Assembly: GCF_024584705.1 (NCBI RefSeq)
Contig: NZ_CP097384.1
Span: 1,612,001-1,676,000 of the forward strand
Source of the DNA: Blastopirellula sp. J2-11
GTDB lineage: Bacteria; Planctomycetota; Planctomycetia; Pirellulales; Pirellulaceae
Length of the DNA: 64,000 bases
Direction: 5' to 3'
In this document: in pieces, positions 52,802-62,831 of the stretch
Numbering within the stretch: position 1 is the first letter of the stretch
How the letters are laid out: the number at the start of each line of letters is the position of its first letter
Notes under the pieces: generated by a model
Told to the model about the DNA's origin: nothing
Database searches by the model: none
Seen by the model: only the letters and a program-made list of their open reading frames with translations
Program-made: the position numbers and the translations under genes

Positions 52802-54100
52802 CTACGAAGGCAAAACCTGGGCCTTGTCGGAAATATCTTTCCGGCACCAGGCGCCTTCCCAGCGGATTTTTTTGACGGCGGTATAGGCGTTGAGCTTGGC
52901 CGTCGCGATCGAATCGCCCATCGCGGTGACGCCCAGGACGCGACCGCCGGCGGTGACGACGTCGCTGCCTTGAAGGGTGGTGCCGGCGTGGAAAACTTTC
53001 ACGTCGGGCAGTTGCGCGGCGTCCGACAGGCCGCGTATGACGTGTCCCTTGGCGTAGTCGCCGGGATAGCCGTCGGAGGCCATCACCACGCAGATCGCGG
53101 GACGGGGATCCCATTGCAGCGGTTCGATTTCGGCCAAGCGACCATCGACGGTCGCTTCCAGAATATCGACCAGGTCGGTCTTCAGACGCATCAAGATCGG
53201 CTGGCACTCGGGATCGCCCAAGCGAACGTTGTATTCCAGCACTTTGGGACCTTGGTTGGTCATGATCAGTCCCGCGTACAGTACGCCGCGGAACGGCCGA
53301 CGTGAACGCTTTAGCGCGTGAACGGTGGGGACCAGCACGCGTTCTTCGATCTCAGACATCATGCTGGGGGTGACGATCGGCGTGGGGCTGTAGGCGCCCA
53401 TGCCGCCGGTGTTCGGTCCTTCGTCATTGTCGAAGGCCGGTTTGTGGTCTTGGGCCGGCGCCAAGCTGACGATCGTATGACCATCGGTGATCGCCAGCAC
53501 GCTCGCCTCTTGGCCATCGAGCCGTTCTTCAATCACGATTTGATTGCCGGCGTCGCCAAAAATTTTGTCGCGGCCGATTTGATCGATCGCATCCAGCGCG
53601 TCTTGCGCTTTGCGGCAGACGGTGACGCCTTTGCCAGAGGCCAGACCGTCCGCTTTGACGACGACCGGCACATCTTCCCCTTCGTGCGGGAAGCGATCTT
53701 TGATGTAGCGCGTGGCGCTGTCGGCGTCACGGAACAAGCGGTATTCGGCGGTCGGCACATCGGCCTGACGCAAGATTTTTTTGCAGAACGCTTTGCTGCC
53801 TTCCATTTGCGCGGCGGCTTTGTTCGGTCCAAATACTTTGAGCCCTGCGTCTTGGAAAGTGTCGACGATTCCGGCGACCAACGGCGCTTCGGGCCCGACG
53901 ACGGTCAGGCCGCAATTGTTTTGCTTCGCGAACTTGATCAGCTGCGGAACGTCGGAGGGCGCGATGTCGACATTTTCGGCGTCGAGCGCCGTTCCGGCAT
54001 TGCCGGGCGCTACAAAAACGCGATCGACGCGCGAGCTCTGCCCAATTTTCCAAGCGAGCGCGTGTTCGCGTCCGCCGTTGCCAATCACCAATACGTTCAT
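52802..54100 (-). CDS. purD: Phosphoribosylamine-glycine ligase
   Basis: 432 residues from ATG 54100 (MNVLVIGNGGREHALAWKI), the family's usual length. ATP-grasp features: VVKADGLASGKGV, EERLDGQEASVLAITDG, QDHKPAFDNDEGPNTGGMGAYSPTP-type region (DNDEGPNTGGMG), LEYNVRLGDPECQ. Makes glycinamide ribonucleotide in purine synthesis. The frame stays open upstream to 54298 but has no better start. Single gene, divergent from the Rieske operon. Confidence 0.96.
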   Translation of the reverse strand: MNVLVIGNGGREHALAWKIGQSSRVDRVFVAPGNAGTALDAENVDIAPSDVPQLIKFAKQNNCGLTVVGPEAPLVAGIVDTFQDAGLKVFGPNKAAAQMEGSKAFCKKILRQADVPTAEYRLFRDADSATRYIKDRFPHEGEDVPVVVKADGLASGKGVTVCRKAQDALDAIDQIGRDKIFGDAGNQIVIEERLDGQEASVLAITDGHTIVSLAPAQDHKPAFDNDEGPNTGGMGAYSPTPIVTPSMMSEIEERVLVPTVHALKRSRRPFRGVLYAGLIMTNQGPKVLEYNVRLGDPECQPILMRLKTDLVDILEATVDGRLAEIEPLQWDPRPAICVVMASDGYPGDYAKGHVIRGLSDAAQLPDVKVFHAGTTLQGSDVVTAGGRVLGVTAMGDSIATAKLNAYTAVKKIRWEGAWCRKDISDKAQVLPS

Positions 54101-54484
54101 AATGCAATAAGCCTTTATGGGGCTGAGGTCCTGCGTCGAATCTGACATTCTACCGGGGAAGCGAAAGACTCGACAGATGCTGTTTTCGGCGACTGCGGGG
54201 AACTGCGACCTTACCACTCGGTAGGATGTGACAAATTGTCTCGCGCAAAAACGGTTGACAGTGGGGGCAGATCGAATACAACTTGGGCAGGAAATCACGG
54301 GAAACCGCAGTTCGGCACGTGGAATTACGCCGCAAGTTGTTCTGCCAGAGGAAGTTGAAAGAATCAGTCGCTATTTTTTGTCGCTCCGGGCGGTGAAATA
54401 GCCTTCCCTAAAATCCGGGATTGCGGCGACAATCCATTGATTGTTCATGCAGTTTCGGCCTTATCTCTAGCGCGAAGACGATCG
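54101..54484. other. Intergenic region between purD and the Rieske operon
   Basis: 384 bp between divergent genes. Contains the promoter at 54255-54282 and an expected but unlocated purD promoter. No gene seen; no purine riboswitch recognised. Confidence 0.55.
54255..54282 (+). promoter_or_regulatory. Sigma70-like promoter for the Rieske/cytochrome b operon
   Basis: Exact TTGACA at 54255-54260, a 16-bp spacer, TACAAC at 54277-54282 (4 of 6). Initiation near 54289 gives a 5' leader of about 195 bases before the start codon at 54485. Confidence 0.5.
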
Positions 54485-55645
54485 ATGGCTGACAAGAAAA
54501 AAATGTCGGTCGAGGATATTCTCGCCGCTTGTCGCACCGACAAGCCGGGCGGCGAAAATGTTGCGCCGTCGACCGGCGCCGAGTCCTCTGGGGAAGCGGC
54601 TCCTGCTGAGCAAGCTCCCGCGGATCCAGTGACGCCGGCTGCCGACGATGCTCCTCCGGCCAAAAAACCAGGCGAGATGTCGGTTGCCGAAATGTTGGCC
54701 GCAGCTCGCGGTAAAGGGAGCAAGCCGTCCGGCGAAAAGAAACCGAAAGTAGAGAAGCCTGCGGCCCCGGCGAAAAAGCCGGGGGAAATGTCGGTAGCCG
54801 ACATGCTGGCCGCGGCGCGAGCCGGCAAGAGCGGGGGAGCGGCCGAGAAGTCGACTTCTCCAAAACCAGCGGCCAAATCGGCGCCTGCAGCGAAAGAGAA
54901 GCCAGCGGCGGCCGAAAAAAGCGCCAAGCCGGTTCCGGCTGGTCCGCTCGATACGCAGAGCATCTTGTCTTCGGCACGTAAGAAAGACAAAGCGGGTCCG
55001 ATCACCAAAGCGGAAGCGGCCGCCAAGGGCAAAACGCCGCCTGAGAAGCCGGAGAAAAAGAAGGTCACGATGCCGGAACGCCCGGCTTATGTGGCCCCGA
55101 CTCCCAAGCCGAAAGCAACCGCTAAAAAAGAGGACACCCGCCGCGGCTTTTTTGCTTGGGCGTTTGGTTCGAGTCTGGCGATCGGCTTTAGCACGCTGAC
55201 TTTGACCGGCTTGATTAGCTCGCTCGGGATGGCCCGGTTCATGTTTCCGAATGTGCGAACCGAGCCGCCGATGAAGTTCAAAGCCGGCACGCCTGCCGAT
55301 CTTTCGCCGGGGCAAGTGGAAACGAAATACAAGTCGCAGTTCGCCGTCTGGGTCGTGCGGGCCGAGTACGAAGGACAGCCGCAGATTTACGCGTTAAGCA
55401 CGGTTTGCACGCACTTGGGCTGCACGCCGAACTGGTTGGAAGCGGAGCAGAAATTTAAATGCCCCTGTCACGGCAGCGGTTTTTATAAGGATGGCGTCAA
55501 TTTCGAGGGTCCTGCCCCAAGGCCTTTGGAACGGTACGCCATTCGGATTGCGGATGATGGACAACTAGAAATCGACAAGAGTCGCGTTTATCAACAAGAG
55601 TTGGGGCAATGGGCGGATCCTGGGTCGTTTATCGGCCCAGCCTAG
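54485..55645 (+). CDS. Rieske iron-sulfur protein with repeat-bearing cytoplasmic extension
   Basis: 386 residues from ATG 54485. Residues 1-215 are Lys/Pro/Ala-rich and hold four copies of a short helix: MSVEDILAACR (7-17), MSVAEMLAAAR (65-75), MSVADMLAAAR (102-112) and LDTQSILSSAR (156-166). A Tat-like TRRGFFAWAFG (218 on) begins the single membrane helix, so the extension stays in the cytoplasm and the Rieske domain outside. Cluster ligands: C308/H310 (CTHLGC) and C326/H329 (CPCHGS); C313-C328 can form the disulfide. It oxidises quinol with cytochrome b. Rieske proteins normally lack such an extension. Confidence 0.93.
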   Translation: MADKKKMSVEDILAACRTDKPGGENVAPSTGAESSGEAAPAEQAPADPVTPAADDAPPAKKPGEMSVAEMLAAARGKGSKPSGEKKPKVEKPAAPAKKPGEMSVADMLAAARAGKSGGAAEKSTSPKPAAKSAPAAKEKPAAAEKSAKPVPAGPLDTQSILSSARKKDKAGPITKAEAAAKGKTPPEKPEKKKVTMPERPAYVAPTPKPKATAKKEDTRRGFFAWAFGSSLAIGFSTLTLTGLISSLGMARFMFPNVRTEPPMKFKAGTPADLSPGQVETKYKSQFAVWVVRAEYEGQPQIYALSTVCTHLGCTPNWLEAEQKFKCPCHGSGFYKDGVNFEGPAPRPLERYAIRIADDGQLEIDKSRVYQQELGQWADPGSFIGPA

Positions 55646-55723
55646 TTTTCATCGGATCTGTCCAATCGCAACAAAGTAAGCACGCGTCAGCAGTATGTGT
55701 CAACCAAGAGGGATCGCGCTGTC

Positions 55724-56500
55724 ATGCCTTCACTGAGCGAACACATCAAGAACTCGCAGATCTGGAAGAGCATATTTCGGCACCCGATGCCGGTCGATCG
55801 TCGCAATCGCATCGTCGTCGTTCTGACCAACTTTTTTCTCCACTTGCACCCGGTCTCGGTCAAAAAACAAGGGATCGCACTCAGCTACACCTGGTGCATG
55901 GGCGGGGTCACCTTTTTTCTGTTTTTGGTCGAAGCGGTCACCGGCGTATTGTTGATGTTCTATTATCGCCCGACGTTGGAATGGGCGTTTAAAGATATTC
56001 TTGAACTGCGTGACGTGAGTTCGATGGGGATCCTGCGCGAGATCCATCGCTGGGGCGCGCACGCGATGGTGATCACCGTCTGGCTGCATATGTACCGGGT
56101 CTTTTTGACCGGCAGTTATAAGCCTCCCCGGGAATTCAACTGGGTGGTCGGCGTGATTCTGCTGCTGCTGACCTTGCTGTTGTCTTTTACCGGCTACTTG
56201 TTGCCCTGGGATCAGTTAGCGATCTGGGCGATCTCGGTCGGGTCCAATATGGCGAAAGCGCATCCCTTTTTAGGGAGCGCCGGTCCCGGCAGTTCACTGC
56301 TGTCAGTCGGCGGCATTAACTTGATCACCAGCGCTTCGGACGCACGGTATGGGCTGTTAGGAGCTCGCTTTGTGGGAGAAGAGACGCTCAACCGATTTTA
56401 CATTTTGCATTGCATCGCCATCCCGTTGGCGGTTTCGTTGTTGTTGGCGATTCACTTCTGGCGCGTCCGCAAGGATGGCGGCATTAGTGGGCCGCTGTAG
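55724..56500 (+). CDS. Cytochrome b (b6-type N-terminal subunit)
   Basis: 258 residues from ATG 55724 (GAGGG 10 bp upstream; a GTG at 55697 is possible). Four membrane helices with two His pairs for hemes b: the [15 protein letters not shown] pair is 14 apart, and the second ([11 protein letters not shown]..., ending [11 protein letters not shown]) is 15 apart. The 15 spacing is characteristic of b6 rather than mitochondrial b. [17 protein letters not shown] is the Qo-side segment. A split b6/IV arrangement is completed by the next gene. Confidence 0.93.
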   Translation: MPSLSEHIKNSQIWKSIFRHPMPVDRRNRIVVVLTNFFLHLHPVSVKKQGIALSYTWCMGGVTFFLFLVEAVTGVLLMFYYRPTLEWAFKDILELRDVSSMGILREIHRWGAHAMVITVWLHMYRVFLTGSYKPPREFNWVVGVILLLLTLLLSFTGYLLPWDQLAIWAISVGSNMAKAHPFLGSAGPGSSLLSVGGINLITSASDARYGLLGARFVGEETLNRFYILHCIAIPLAVSLLLAIHFWRVRKDGGISGPL

Positions 56501-56576
56501 TGAGGCGCGGTCGCCTGTTCAGGCGTTCGTGGAGATTGTCCTTCGCTGCCATTGAAACTTTTGAGTTGACGCCGTT

Positions 56577-57971
56577 ATGCACCTGAGCCACGAAGAATTC
56601 CTGCAAAGCGTCAGCGGCTTTCTAGGGATGTTCTATTTGGCGCTGGGTTTGATGAACGGCGTCGCCGCTTATTACCTCTGGCAGTTGGCCGAAGCTCAGC
56701 ACCATCACGCGCCTACCGGCGATCAGCCGCAAGATTCTCATTTAGGGAACAAGTCGTTCGGCTGTCTCTTTCTGGCGGTGGTGTTCTCGATCATGTCGCC
56801 GTTGGCTTTCAGCGGCAGCGCCACGATGATGGCTCCGATATCCTTGCCGCAGTTTTTGGTCGATGGGGTGAATTACCTCTTCGCCGGCTCGCTGGGCCCA
56901 GTCCTTTACAGCACGCTGTCGGTCGTTCTGTTGGCGGTGTTGTTTCTGGGGCGACGATTCTTCGTGCGACCGGTCGTCGCTTGGATCGTTTGGAACTGCA
57001 TGCTGGTGCTGCTGGCGGTCTGCATGACCAATCCGAACTTTGCTTCGATTGTGATGAAGCCCGATAACGTGCCGATCGTCGCGATGGTCTATCTATTGGC
57101 CTTTTTCACTTGGCTGGCGACTGCGCAAGCGGTCAAAAATGACGATCGCGCCAAAGAGGGACTGCCGCCGCTGGAGAAGCTGGACGACGAAAAGATCTTG
57201 GTCTGGCCTGACCTGGTCTATACCGAGCTGATCTGCATGGTGGCGATCACCGCCGTATTGATTTTGTGGGCGGTCGTCTTGAAGGCGCCGCTGGAAGAAC
57301 CGGCCGACGCCGCGAAAACTCCTAACCCGTCGAAGGCGCCGTGGTACTTCCTTGGTCTGCAAGAGATGTTGGTTTATTACGATCCTTGGTTCGCTGGAGT
57401 GGTCGCTCCGCTAGTGATTGTCGGCGGCTTGATGGCGATTCCCTATCTCGATTTCAACAAGTTGGGGAACGGTTACTACACGATCGACCAACGCAAATTC
57501 GCCTATGTCACGTTTCAGTTCGGCTTTCTCGTGCTGTGGGTGACGTTCATCATCTTGGGAACATTTTTGCGCGGCCCGAACTGGAACTTTTTTGGACCGT
57601 TTGAGCAATGGGACGTCCACAAAGTGGTGCCGCTCAATAACGTCGACTTGTCCGAATTTTTCTGGGTGCAGTGGCTCGGAATGCCCAAACCCAAAGCGCC
57701 GCCCGACGTGGGCGCTGGCGCTGCGCTTGGATTTGCGCTCTGGCGCGAACTGCCAGGCATCCTGTTGTTGCTCGGTTACTTCACGTTGTTGCCGCCGATC
57801 TTGGCGACGACGATCTTCCGTAGATTTTTCCAGAAGATGGGCCTGGTCCGTTTCATGATCTTGGCTTCGCTTCTGCTGCTTATGGCGCTGTTTCCCATCA
57901 AGATGGTGCTGCGCTGGTCGTTCAATTTGAAATACATCATCGCCTTGCCCGAGTATCTGGCGAATTTTTGA
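56577..57971 (+). CDS. Extended cytochrome b C-terminal subunit (subunit IV-like)
   Basis: 464 residues, much longer than subunit IV (about 160). The N-terminal half has four or five extra membrane helices (GFLGMFYLALGLMNGVAAYY, LYSTLSVVLLAVLFLG, WNCMLVLLAVCM and others). The subunit IV region follows near 240: NPSKAPWYFLGLQEMLVYY, so the Qo motif PEWY appears as APWY, and WFAGVVAPLVIVGGLMAIPY. Two or more further helices end it. It completes the quinol-oxidising core. Confidence 0.88.
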   Translation: MHLSHEEFLQSVSGFLGMFYLALGLMNGVAAYYLWQLAEAQHHHAPTGDQPQDSHLGNKSFGCLFLAVVFSIMSPLAFSGSATMMAPISLPQFLVDGVNYLFAGSLGPVLYSTLSVVLLAVLFLGRRFFVRPVVAWIVWNCMLVLLAVCMTNPNFASIVMKPDNVPIVAMVYLLAFFTWLATAQAVKNDDRAKEGLPPLEKLDDEKILVWPDLVYTELICMVAITAVLILWAVVLKAPLEEPADAAKTPNPSKAPWYFLGLQEMLVYYDPWFAGVVAPLVIVGGLMAIPYLDFNKLGNGYYTIDQRKFAYVTFQFGFLVLWVTFIILGTFLRGPNWNFFGPFEQWDVHKVVPLNNVDLSEFFWVQWLGMPKPKAPPDVGAGAALGFALWRELPGILLLLGYFTLLPPILATTIFRRFFQKMGLVRFMILASLLLLMALFPIKMVLRWSFNLKYIIALPEYLANF

Positions 57972-58004
57972 CGGCGCCAAATCAGGCGTACGGAGTTTGC
58001 GGCA

Positions 58005-61000
58005 ATGCCGGCCAACGAATCAATTTGGCGCAACATCAAGACGATGCACCTCGTCTTCGCGGTGAGCAGTATTTTTTTACTGGTCGCGACGATCATCATG
58101 TTTGCGCAAGACCACATGCGGCAATGGAAGCCGATTCAGCGCAAGTATCGCAGCGTGGAAGCGACGCTTGCTGATTGGCAAATCAATCAGCAAAAGACGG
58201 AAGCGACGCTCTACTCGCATCACATGCTGGAGACCAAGTTATTGGCCGCTAAAGCGGTCGCTCCCAGCGAAGCGCTGATGCGGCAGTTTCAAGCTGCGGT
58301 CAATGAAGACGCCGCCGCCCGTGGTGAGACGAAGTACGATTTCAGCAGCATCGACGCCGAGCTGAAAGGTCTGCGAGATCAGGCCCAGCAACTGACCGCC
58401 GCCAAAGAGGCGATCGCCGCCGATGACGCGACCGCGGATCAAGAGCAAGATCTGATCCACTTTCAGCAGTTGCGGGCGAACTTTCTCAGTCGACTCGACT
58501 CGTTTGAGAAAGCCGCCAAGTTTCGCGAAGAGACGCTGTTGGGCAAGAAGAAATTTCGCAACGCGGATCTCGACGCCGTACGTAGTCGTTACGACTTGGC
58601 GATTCGAGATGAGTTGGGCGCTGACAAAATCGCGACCATACGAGATGAGATTGCGCATGTCGAAGCGGATGTGGCGGAGCTAGGGCTGGCCAATCAGCAA
58701 GCGACCGCGCATCGCAAAGAGTTGATTCGCATCTTAGGCGAAATTCGTGCAGTCGGATCCGACATTGAAGCGGAGATCAAATCGAATCAAATCGAACTGA
58801 ATCAACTGGTCGAAGCGCGCGGCGCGCGGCAATCGACCTGGTTCAGTGATGAGTTTCCGTTTGTCGGCAAGCGCGTGAACGAGTTGCCGATCCTTGACGC
58901 TTTCAATTCTTCGATCAAGATCGACCAGATTTGGTTGCCAGAGTTAAAGCAAGACTTTAGCCACAAGATGGTCGCACGGTTTGATCGCTGTATGACCTGT
59001 CACATGGGGATTGATAAGACGCAACGCGGCGCTCCGACCAAGCAACTCTTTCCGCATGACGAAGAAGTCGTGCTGACGATGCCGACTCCTAGCAGCATGC
59101 CGGCAGAGGGAGAAGACGGGACGATCCCGACGATGGAATCGGTTTACGGGATTCGCCTGGCGGCCGAAGGCTTGCTGGATCCGGATCTGGTGACGATCGA
59201 ACTTGTTTTGCCCGAGTCGCTCGCGTCTCAGGCTAAAGTCGCCGATCCGTTGGCCGCGCATGGCGCCGAAGCGAAACCGATGGGGGACGTCTTGCGGGAG
59301 CTGGTCGCGACAGATGGAGCGATCGCCGGGTTGCATGGCCCCGATGGTCTCAAGTTTGGCGACGTAATCGTCGAGGTCGGGGGCAACCTGATCAACGAAC
59401 CTGGTCAGGTCCGCCGACTGTTGATGCAAAGCGCGCCGTTTGGCGATCCGATCCAAATCAAAGTGCGCCGCGGACTAGAGCACCCGTATGCTTCGCATCC
59501 GCGTTTGGATTTGTTTGTCGGCTCGCTCAGTCCGCATGAAGTGGGCAAGTTCGGCTGTACGATCTGTCACGACGGGCAAGGAAATGCGACCGACTTCAAA
59601 TGGGCGTCGCATACGCCGAACTCGCTGAAAGAGATGAAGAACTGGAAAGAGGAGTACGGCTGGTTCGACAATCACTTTTGGCTCTATCCGATGCACTCGC
59701 AGCGGTTTGTCGAGTCAAGTTGCATCAAATGCCATCACGACGTCGTTTCGCTGGAAGCAAGCGAGCAATTTCCGGAACCGCCAGCACCAAAAGTGGTCGA
59801 AGGGTATCACGCAATCCTGAAGTTCGGCTGCTTTGGCTGTCACGAAGTGAAGGGGAATGAAGGGCACGGCAATACGATTGGCCCTGACTTGCGTTTGGAG
59901 CCCAACTACTTCGCCACGGCACAGCAATTACTGGCGATCTATGGCGATCAGTTTGATGATTCGATGAAAGCGAAGTTGGCCGAGGTCGTGGTTCACCCCG
60001 AGGACAACGCCGTTCGCGAGGCAGTCTTCCAAACGATCGAAGCCGACAAGGTGGCGGAAGAACCACAGTATGAACCGGCGGTTCGCGAGGTAGCGAGTCA
60101 GCTCAAAGATCAGGAATCGCCTGGCGAACTTCGCAAAGTGGGACCGAGCTTGCGCTACGTCGCCAGCAAGTTGGAGGCGCCGTTCTTGTACGATTGGATT
60201 CGAAAGCCGAGCCATTTCCGCCCCGATACGAAAATGCCGCAGTTCTTCGGGCTCTGGAGTCATCTCGACAAGGGATCGGCTTCGTTGGAAGAGGCGGAAC
60301 ATTTCGAGCCGATCGAGATCCTGGGGATTGTGCAGTACCTGACCGCCAACAGTCAGAAGTTTGAGTATCTGCGGACCGAGCAAGGTCAGGTTGGCAGCGA
60401 CACCGACAAGATCACGCGCGGAAAACTGTTGTTTGAAACGCGCGGCTGTCTCGCTTGTCACAAGCACGAAGATTTCCCGGCGTCGCATGCCGAGCAAGGA
60501 CCCAATCTGACCGGATTGGGCGGAAAGCTGCGCGGCGCGGCTGGCCGACAGTGGCTGTATACCTGGCTGAAAGATCCGACCCGGTATCACGTGCGGACAA
60601 AGATGCCGAATCTGTTCCTCGATCCGGTGCAACAGGCCGATGGGACCGCGACCGATCCGGCGGAGGATGTCGTCGCGTTTCTTCTGTCGACCGGCGGCGA
60701 TTTTGAGCCGACTGATCCTCAGTTGACGCCGAATCCCAAATATCTGGATGAGCTGACGACCGACTACCTGGGGGCGACCTTCAATGCCGCAAAAATCGCC
60801 CAGGTCATGGAGCAAGGGATCGCCGAAGAAGAGCGAGCGAGTCTGAAAGGCGCCGAAGTCGAGTTGATTGGCGGGATTTCGACCGAGAAAAAACTGCAAT
60901 ACATCGGTCGTAAGGCGATCGGCAAATATGGTTGCTATGCATGCCACGATGTCCCCGGCTTTGAAGACTTTAAACCGATCGGGACCGCGCTGACCGACTG

Positions 61001-62690
61001 GGGGCGCAAAGATACGTCGAAGTTGGCGTTCGAGCATATCAACGAATACCTGCATCACCATATGCATCCGGCCGGTCATAACGAGACCAGCGCCCAAGAC
61101 TACGGAGTGGTCGAAGGGGCGATGGCCAGTCTTGAGCATCCTGCCGAGACGCATGACGATAAGCACGACGCAGCCGAGCATAGGGAAGCGGCGGCGCACG
61201 GCGACGCCAAGTTGATCGATCAGTCTCGTTGGCCGTCCGAGTTCTACCTGAAGCAGATTGGCTCTCACAGTCGGATCGGTTTCATCGAGCAAAAGCTGCG
61301 TGAGCCGCGGAGCTACGACTACAAGAAGACCGAAAACAAGAGTTACAACGACCGTCTACGGATGCCGCAGTTCCCGTTTGAAAACGATGAGCAGCGCGAA
61401 GCGATTATTACCTTTGTGTTGGGTTTGGTGGCGCAGCCGCCGGCGCCGCAATACGTTTACACGCCCACGCCGCGGAAAAAGGCGATGGATGAAGGTCGCG
61501 TCGTCCTAGAGAAGTACAACTGCAAAGGGTGTCACATCATCGGCATGGAAAAGTGGGATCTCACTTTCCAGCCTGGTTTCTTTGAACCGCAAGCGACGGC
61601 GCCCACTTATCCCTATGTCGAACCTCATTTTAGCCAGGCCGATATCGATCTCTCGCAGCGAGCGGTGGATGCGGCCGGCAATCTGCATGCGACGATCGTC
61701 GGCTTGCCGGCGGTAGGCGATCGGGATGGTCTGCCGATCGTCGTCGATGATGAGGGATACGATGTCGAGCCTGATTTCGACTACGATCCGGCGAAGCTGA
61801 GCTATCGGTTCCAGTTGTGGGATCCGGTGGTGCTGGACGGCAACGTCTATCCTGTTGGTTTGCTGCGAACCGATATACCGGCGGACTTTATTCGCCGGCG
61901 CTATCCGACCGACGGGGGCGCTTTGACGAAGATGCTGTTGCCGCGAGTGTTGGAGCTTGAGCAGCAGTCGAATCCGAACGCGAAAGGAAGCGAAGCTTGG
62001 GCCTGGTTGCCGCCGCCGCTGGTCGGACAGGGCCAGAAAGCGCAGGTTGGCTGGATGCATGACTTCCTGTTAGATCCGTATCCGATTCGCCCCGCGGTCG
62101 TGCTCCGAATGCCGAAGTTCAACATGACTTCGGACGAAGCCGGCAAGTTGGCGAACTTCTTCGCCGCTCGCGATGACGCCGAGTTTCCCTACGCGTTGGA
62201 CAAGCTGCGTCGCGCCGGCTACTTACGTTCGGCCCAAGCGAAATATGACCAGGTTTTGGAAAAAGAAGGTTTGCCTGCCCAAAATCGCTTGTCGGATGCG
62301 ATGGGAATCATCGTGAACAGCAACTACTGCGTCAAATGTCATATCGTCGGAGATTTTGTCCCCGTTGGTTCGGCCAAGGCGCTTGCGCCTGACCTGACCC
62401 AGGTATATTCGCGACTGCGCCCCCGCTATGTGCGGAACTGGATTTCACAGCCATCGGCGATTTTGCCTTACACGGCGATGCCGGTGAATATCCCGTACTT
62501 GCCGGATGCCGCCGCACATTACGGCGGAATTGATCAAAAACTGTACCATGGGACGAGCTTCGATCAGATCGACGCTTTGACCGATTTGTTGATGAACTAC
62601 GACGAATTCGCCAAAGCCCATAGCCAGGTGACGCCGCTGGTTGAAGCGGCGGCTCCACCTGCACCTGCGGCCGCAACCGGCGCCGAATAG
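58005..62690 (+). CDS. Giant membrane-anchored octaheme cytochrome c with PDZ-like domain
   Basis: 1561 residues. One N-terminal membrane helix (about 15-34), then a long coiled coil (about 45-280). Eight CxxCH heme sites: C329, C518, C573, C609, C815, C977, C1173, C1442. Between the first two lies a PDZ-like domain (about 440-490, LHGPDGLKFGDVIVEVGGN, GDPIQIKVRRG). Repeated modules such as TKMPQFF, TKMPNLF and VVLRMPKFNM supply candidate distal Met. GGAG precedes ATG at good spacing. It probably replaces cytochrome c1/f and forms a wire to the copper proteins encoded next. His/Pro/Ala-rich end. Confidence 0.9.
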   Translation: MPANESIWRNIKTMHLVFAVSSIFLLVATIIMFAQDHMRQWKPIQRKYRSVEATLADWQINQQKTEATLYSHHMLETKLLAAKAVAPSEALMRQFQAAVNEDAAARGETKYDFSSIDAELKGLRDQAQQLTAAKEAIAADDATADQEQDLIHFQQLRANFLSRLDSFEKAAKFREETLLGKKKFRNADLDAVRSRYDLAIRDELGADKIATIRDEIAHVEADVAELGLANQQATAHRKELIRILGEIRAVGSDIEAEIKSNQIELNQLVEARGARQSTWFSDEFPFVGKRVNELPILDAFNSSIKIDQIWLPELKQDFSHKMVARFDRCMTCHMGIDKTQRGAPTKQLFPHDEEVVLTMPTPSSMPAEGEDGTIPTMESVYGIRLAAEGLLDPDLVTIELVLPESLASQAKVADPLAAHGAEAKPMGDVLRELVATDGAIAGLHGPDGLKFGDVIVEVGGNLINEPGQVRRLLMQSAPFGDPIQIKVRRGLEHPYASHPRLDLFVGSLSPHEVGKFGCTICHDGQGNATDFKWASHTPNSLKEMKNWKEEYGWFDNHFWLYPMHSQRFVESSCIKCHHDVVSLEASEQFPEPPAPKVVEGYHAILKFGCFGCHEVKGNEGHGNTIGPDLRLEPNYFATAQQLLAIYGDQFDDSMKAKLAEVVVHPEDNAVREAVFQTIEADKVAEEPQYEPAVREVASQLKDQESPGELRKVGPSLRYVASKLEAPFLYDWIRKPSHFRPDTKMPQFFGLWSHLDKGSASLEEAEHFEPIEILGIVQYLTANSQKFEYLRTEQGQVGSDTDKITRGKLLFETRGCLACHKHEDFPASHAEQGPNLTGLGGKLRGAAGRQWLYTWLKDPTRYHVRTKMPNLFLDPVQQADGTATDPAEDVVAFLLSTGGDFEPTDPQLTPNPKYLDELTTDYLGATFNAAKIAQVMEQGIAEEERASLKGAEVELIGGISTEKKLQYIGRKAIGKYGCYACHDVPGFEDFKPIGTALTDWGRKDTSKLAFEHINEYLHHHMHPAGHNETSAQDYGVVEGAMASLEHPAETHDDKHDAAEHREAAAHGDAKLIDQSRWPSEFYLKQIGSHSRIGFIEQKLREPRSYDYKKTENKSYNDRLRMPQFPFENDEQREAIITFVLGLVAQPPAPQYVYTPTPRKKAMDEGRVVLEKYNCKGCHIIGMEKWDLTFQPGFFEPQATAPTYPYVEPHFSQADIDLSQRAVDAAGNLHATIVGLPAVGDRDGLPIVVDDEGYDVEPDFDYDPAKLSYRFQLWDPVVLDGNVYPVGLLRTDIPADFIRRRYPTDGGALTKMLLPRVLELEQQSNPNAKGSEAWAWLPPPLVGQGQKAQVGWMHDFLLDPYPIRPAVVLRMPKFNMTSDEAGKLANFFAARDDAEFPYALDKLRRAGYLRSAQAKYDQVLEKEGLPAQNRLSDAMGIIVNSNYCVKCHIVGDFVPVGSAKALAPDLTQVYSRLRPRYVRNWISQPSAILPYTAMPVNIPYLPDAAAHYGGIDQKLYHGTSFDQIDALTDLLMNYDEFAKAHSQVTPLVEAAAPPAPAAATGAE

Positions 62691-62831
62691 CTCGCGTTTT
62701 TCGTGCCCCCTAAAAGGGTGCGGCGAAATGCATGGGCGACGGCGACAGAATTGCTTATAATGAAAAGCTTTAGCGTGGTTCGACGCGGCCGCGTGCATGG
62801 AACAGTAAGAACACTGAAGGAGACTCCCACC

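Noticed and set aside
59928-61292. 454-residue minus-strand open frame
   Set aside because: Shadow of the octaheme cytochrome gene, whose CxxCH sites lie in the plus frame.
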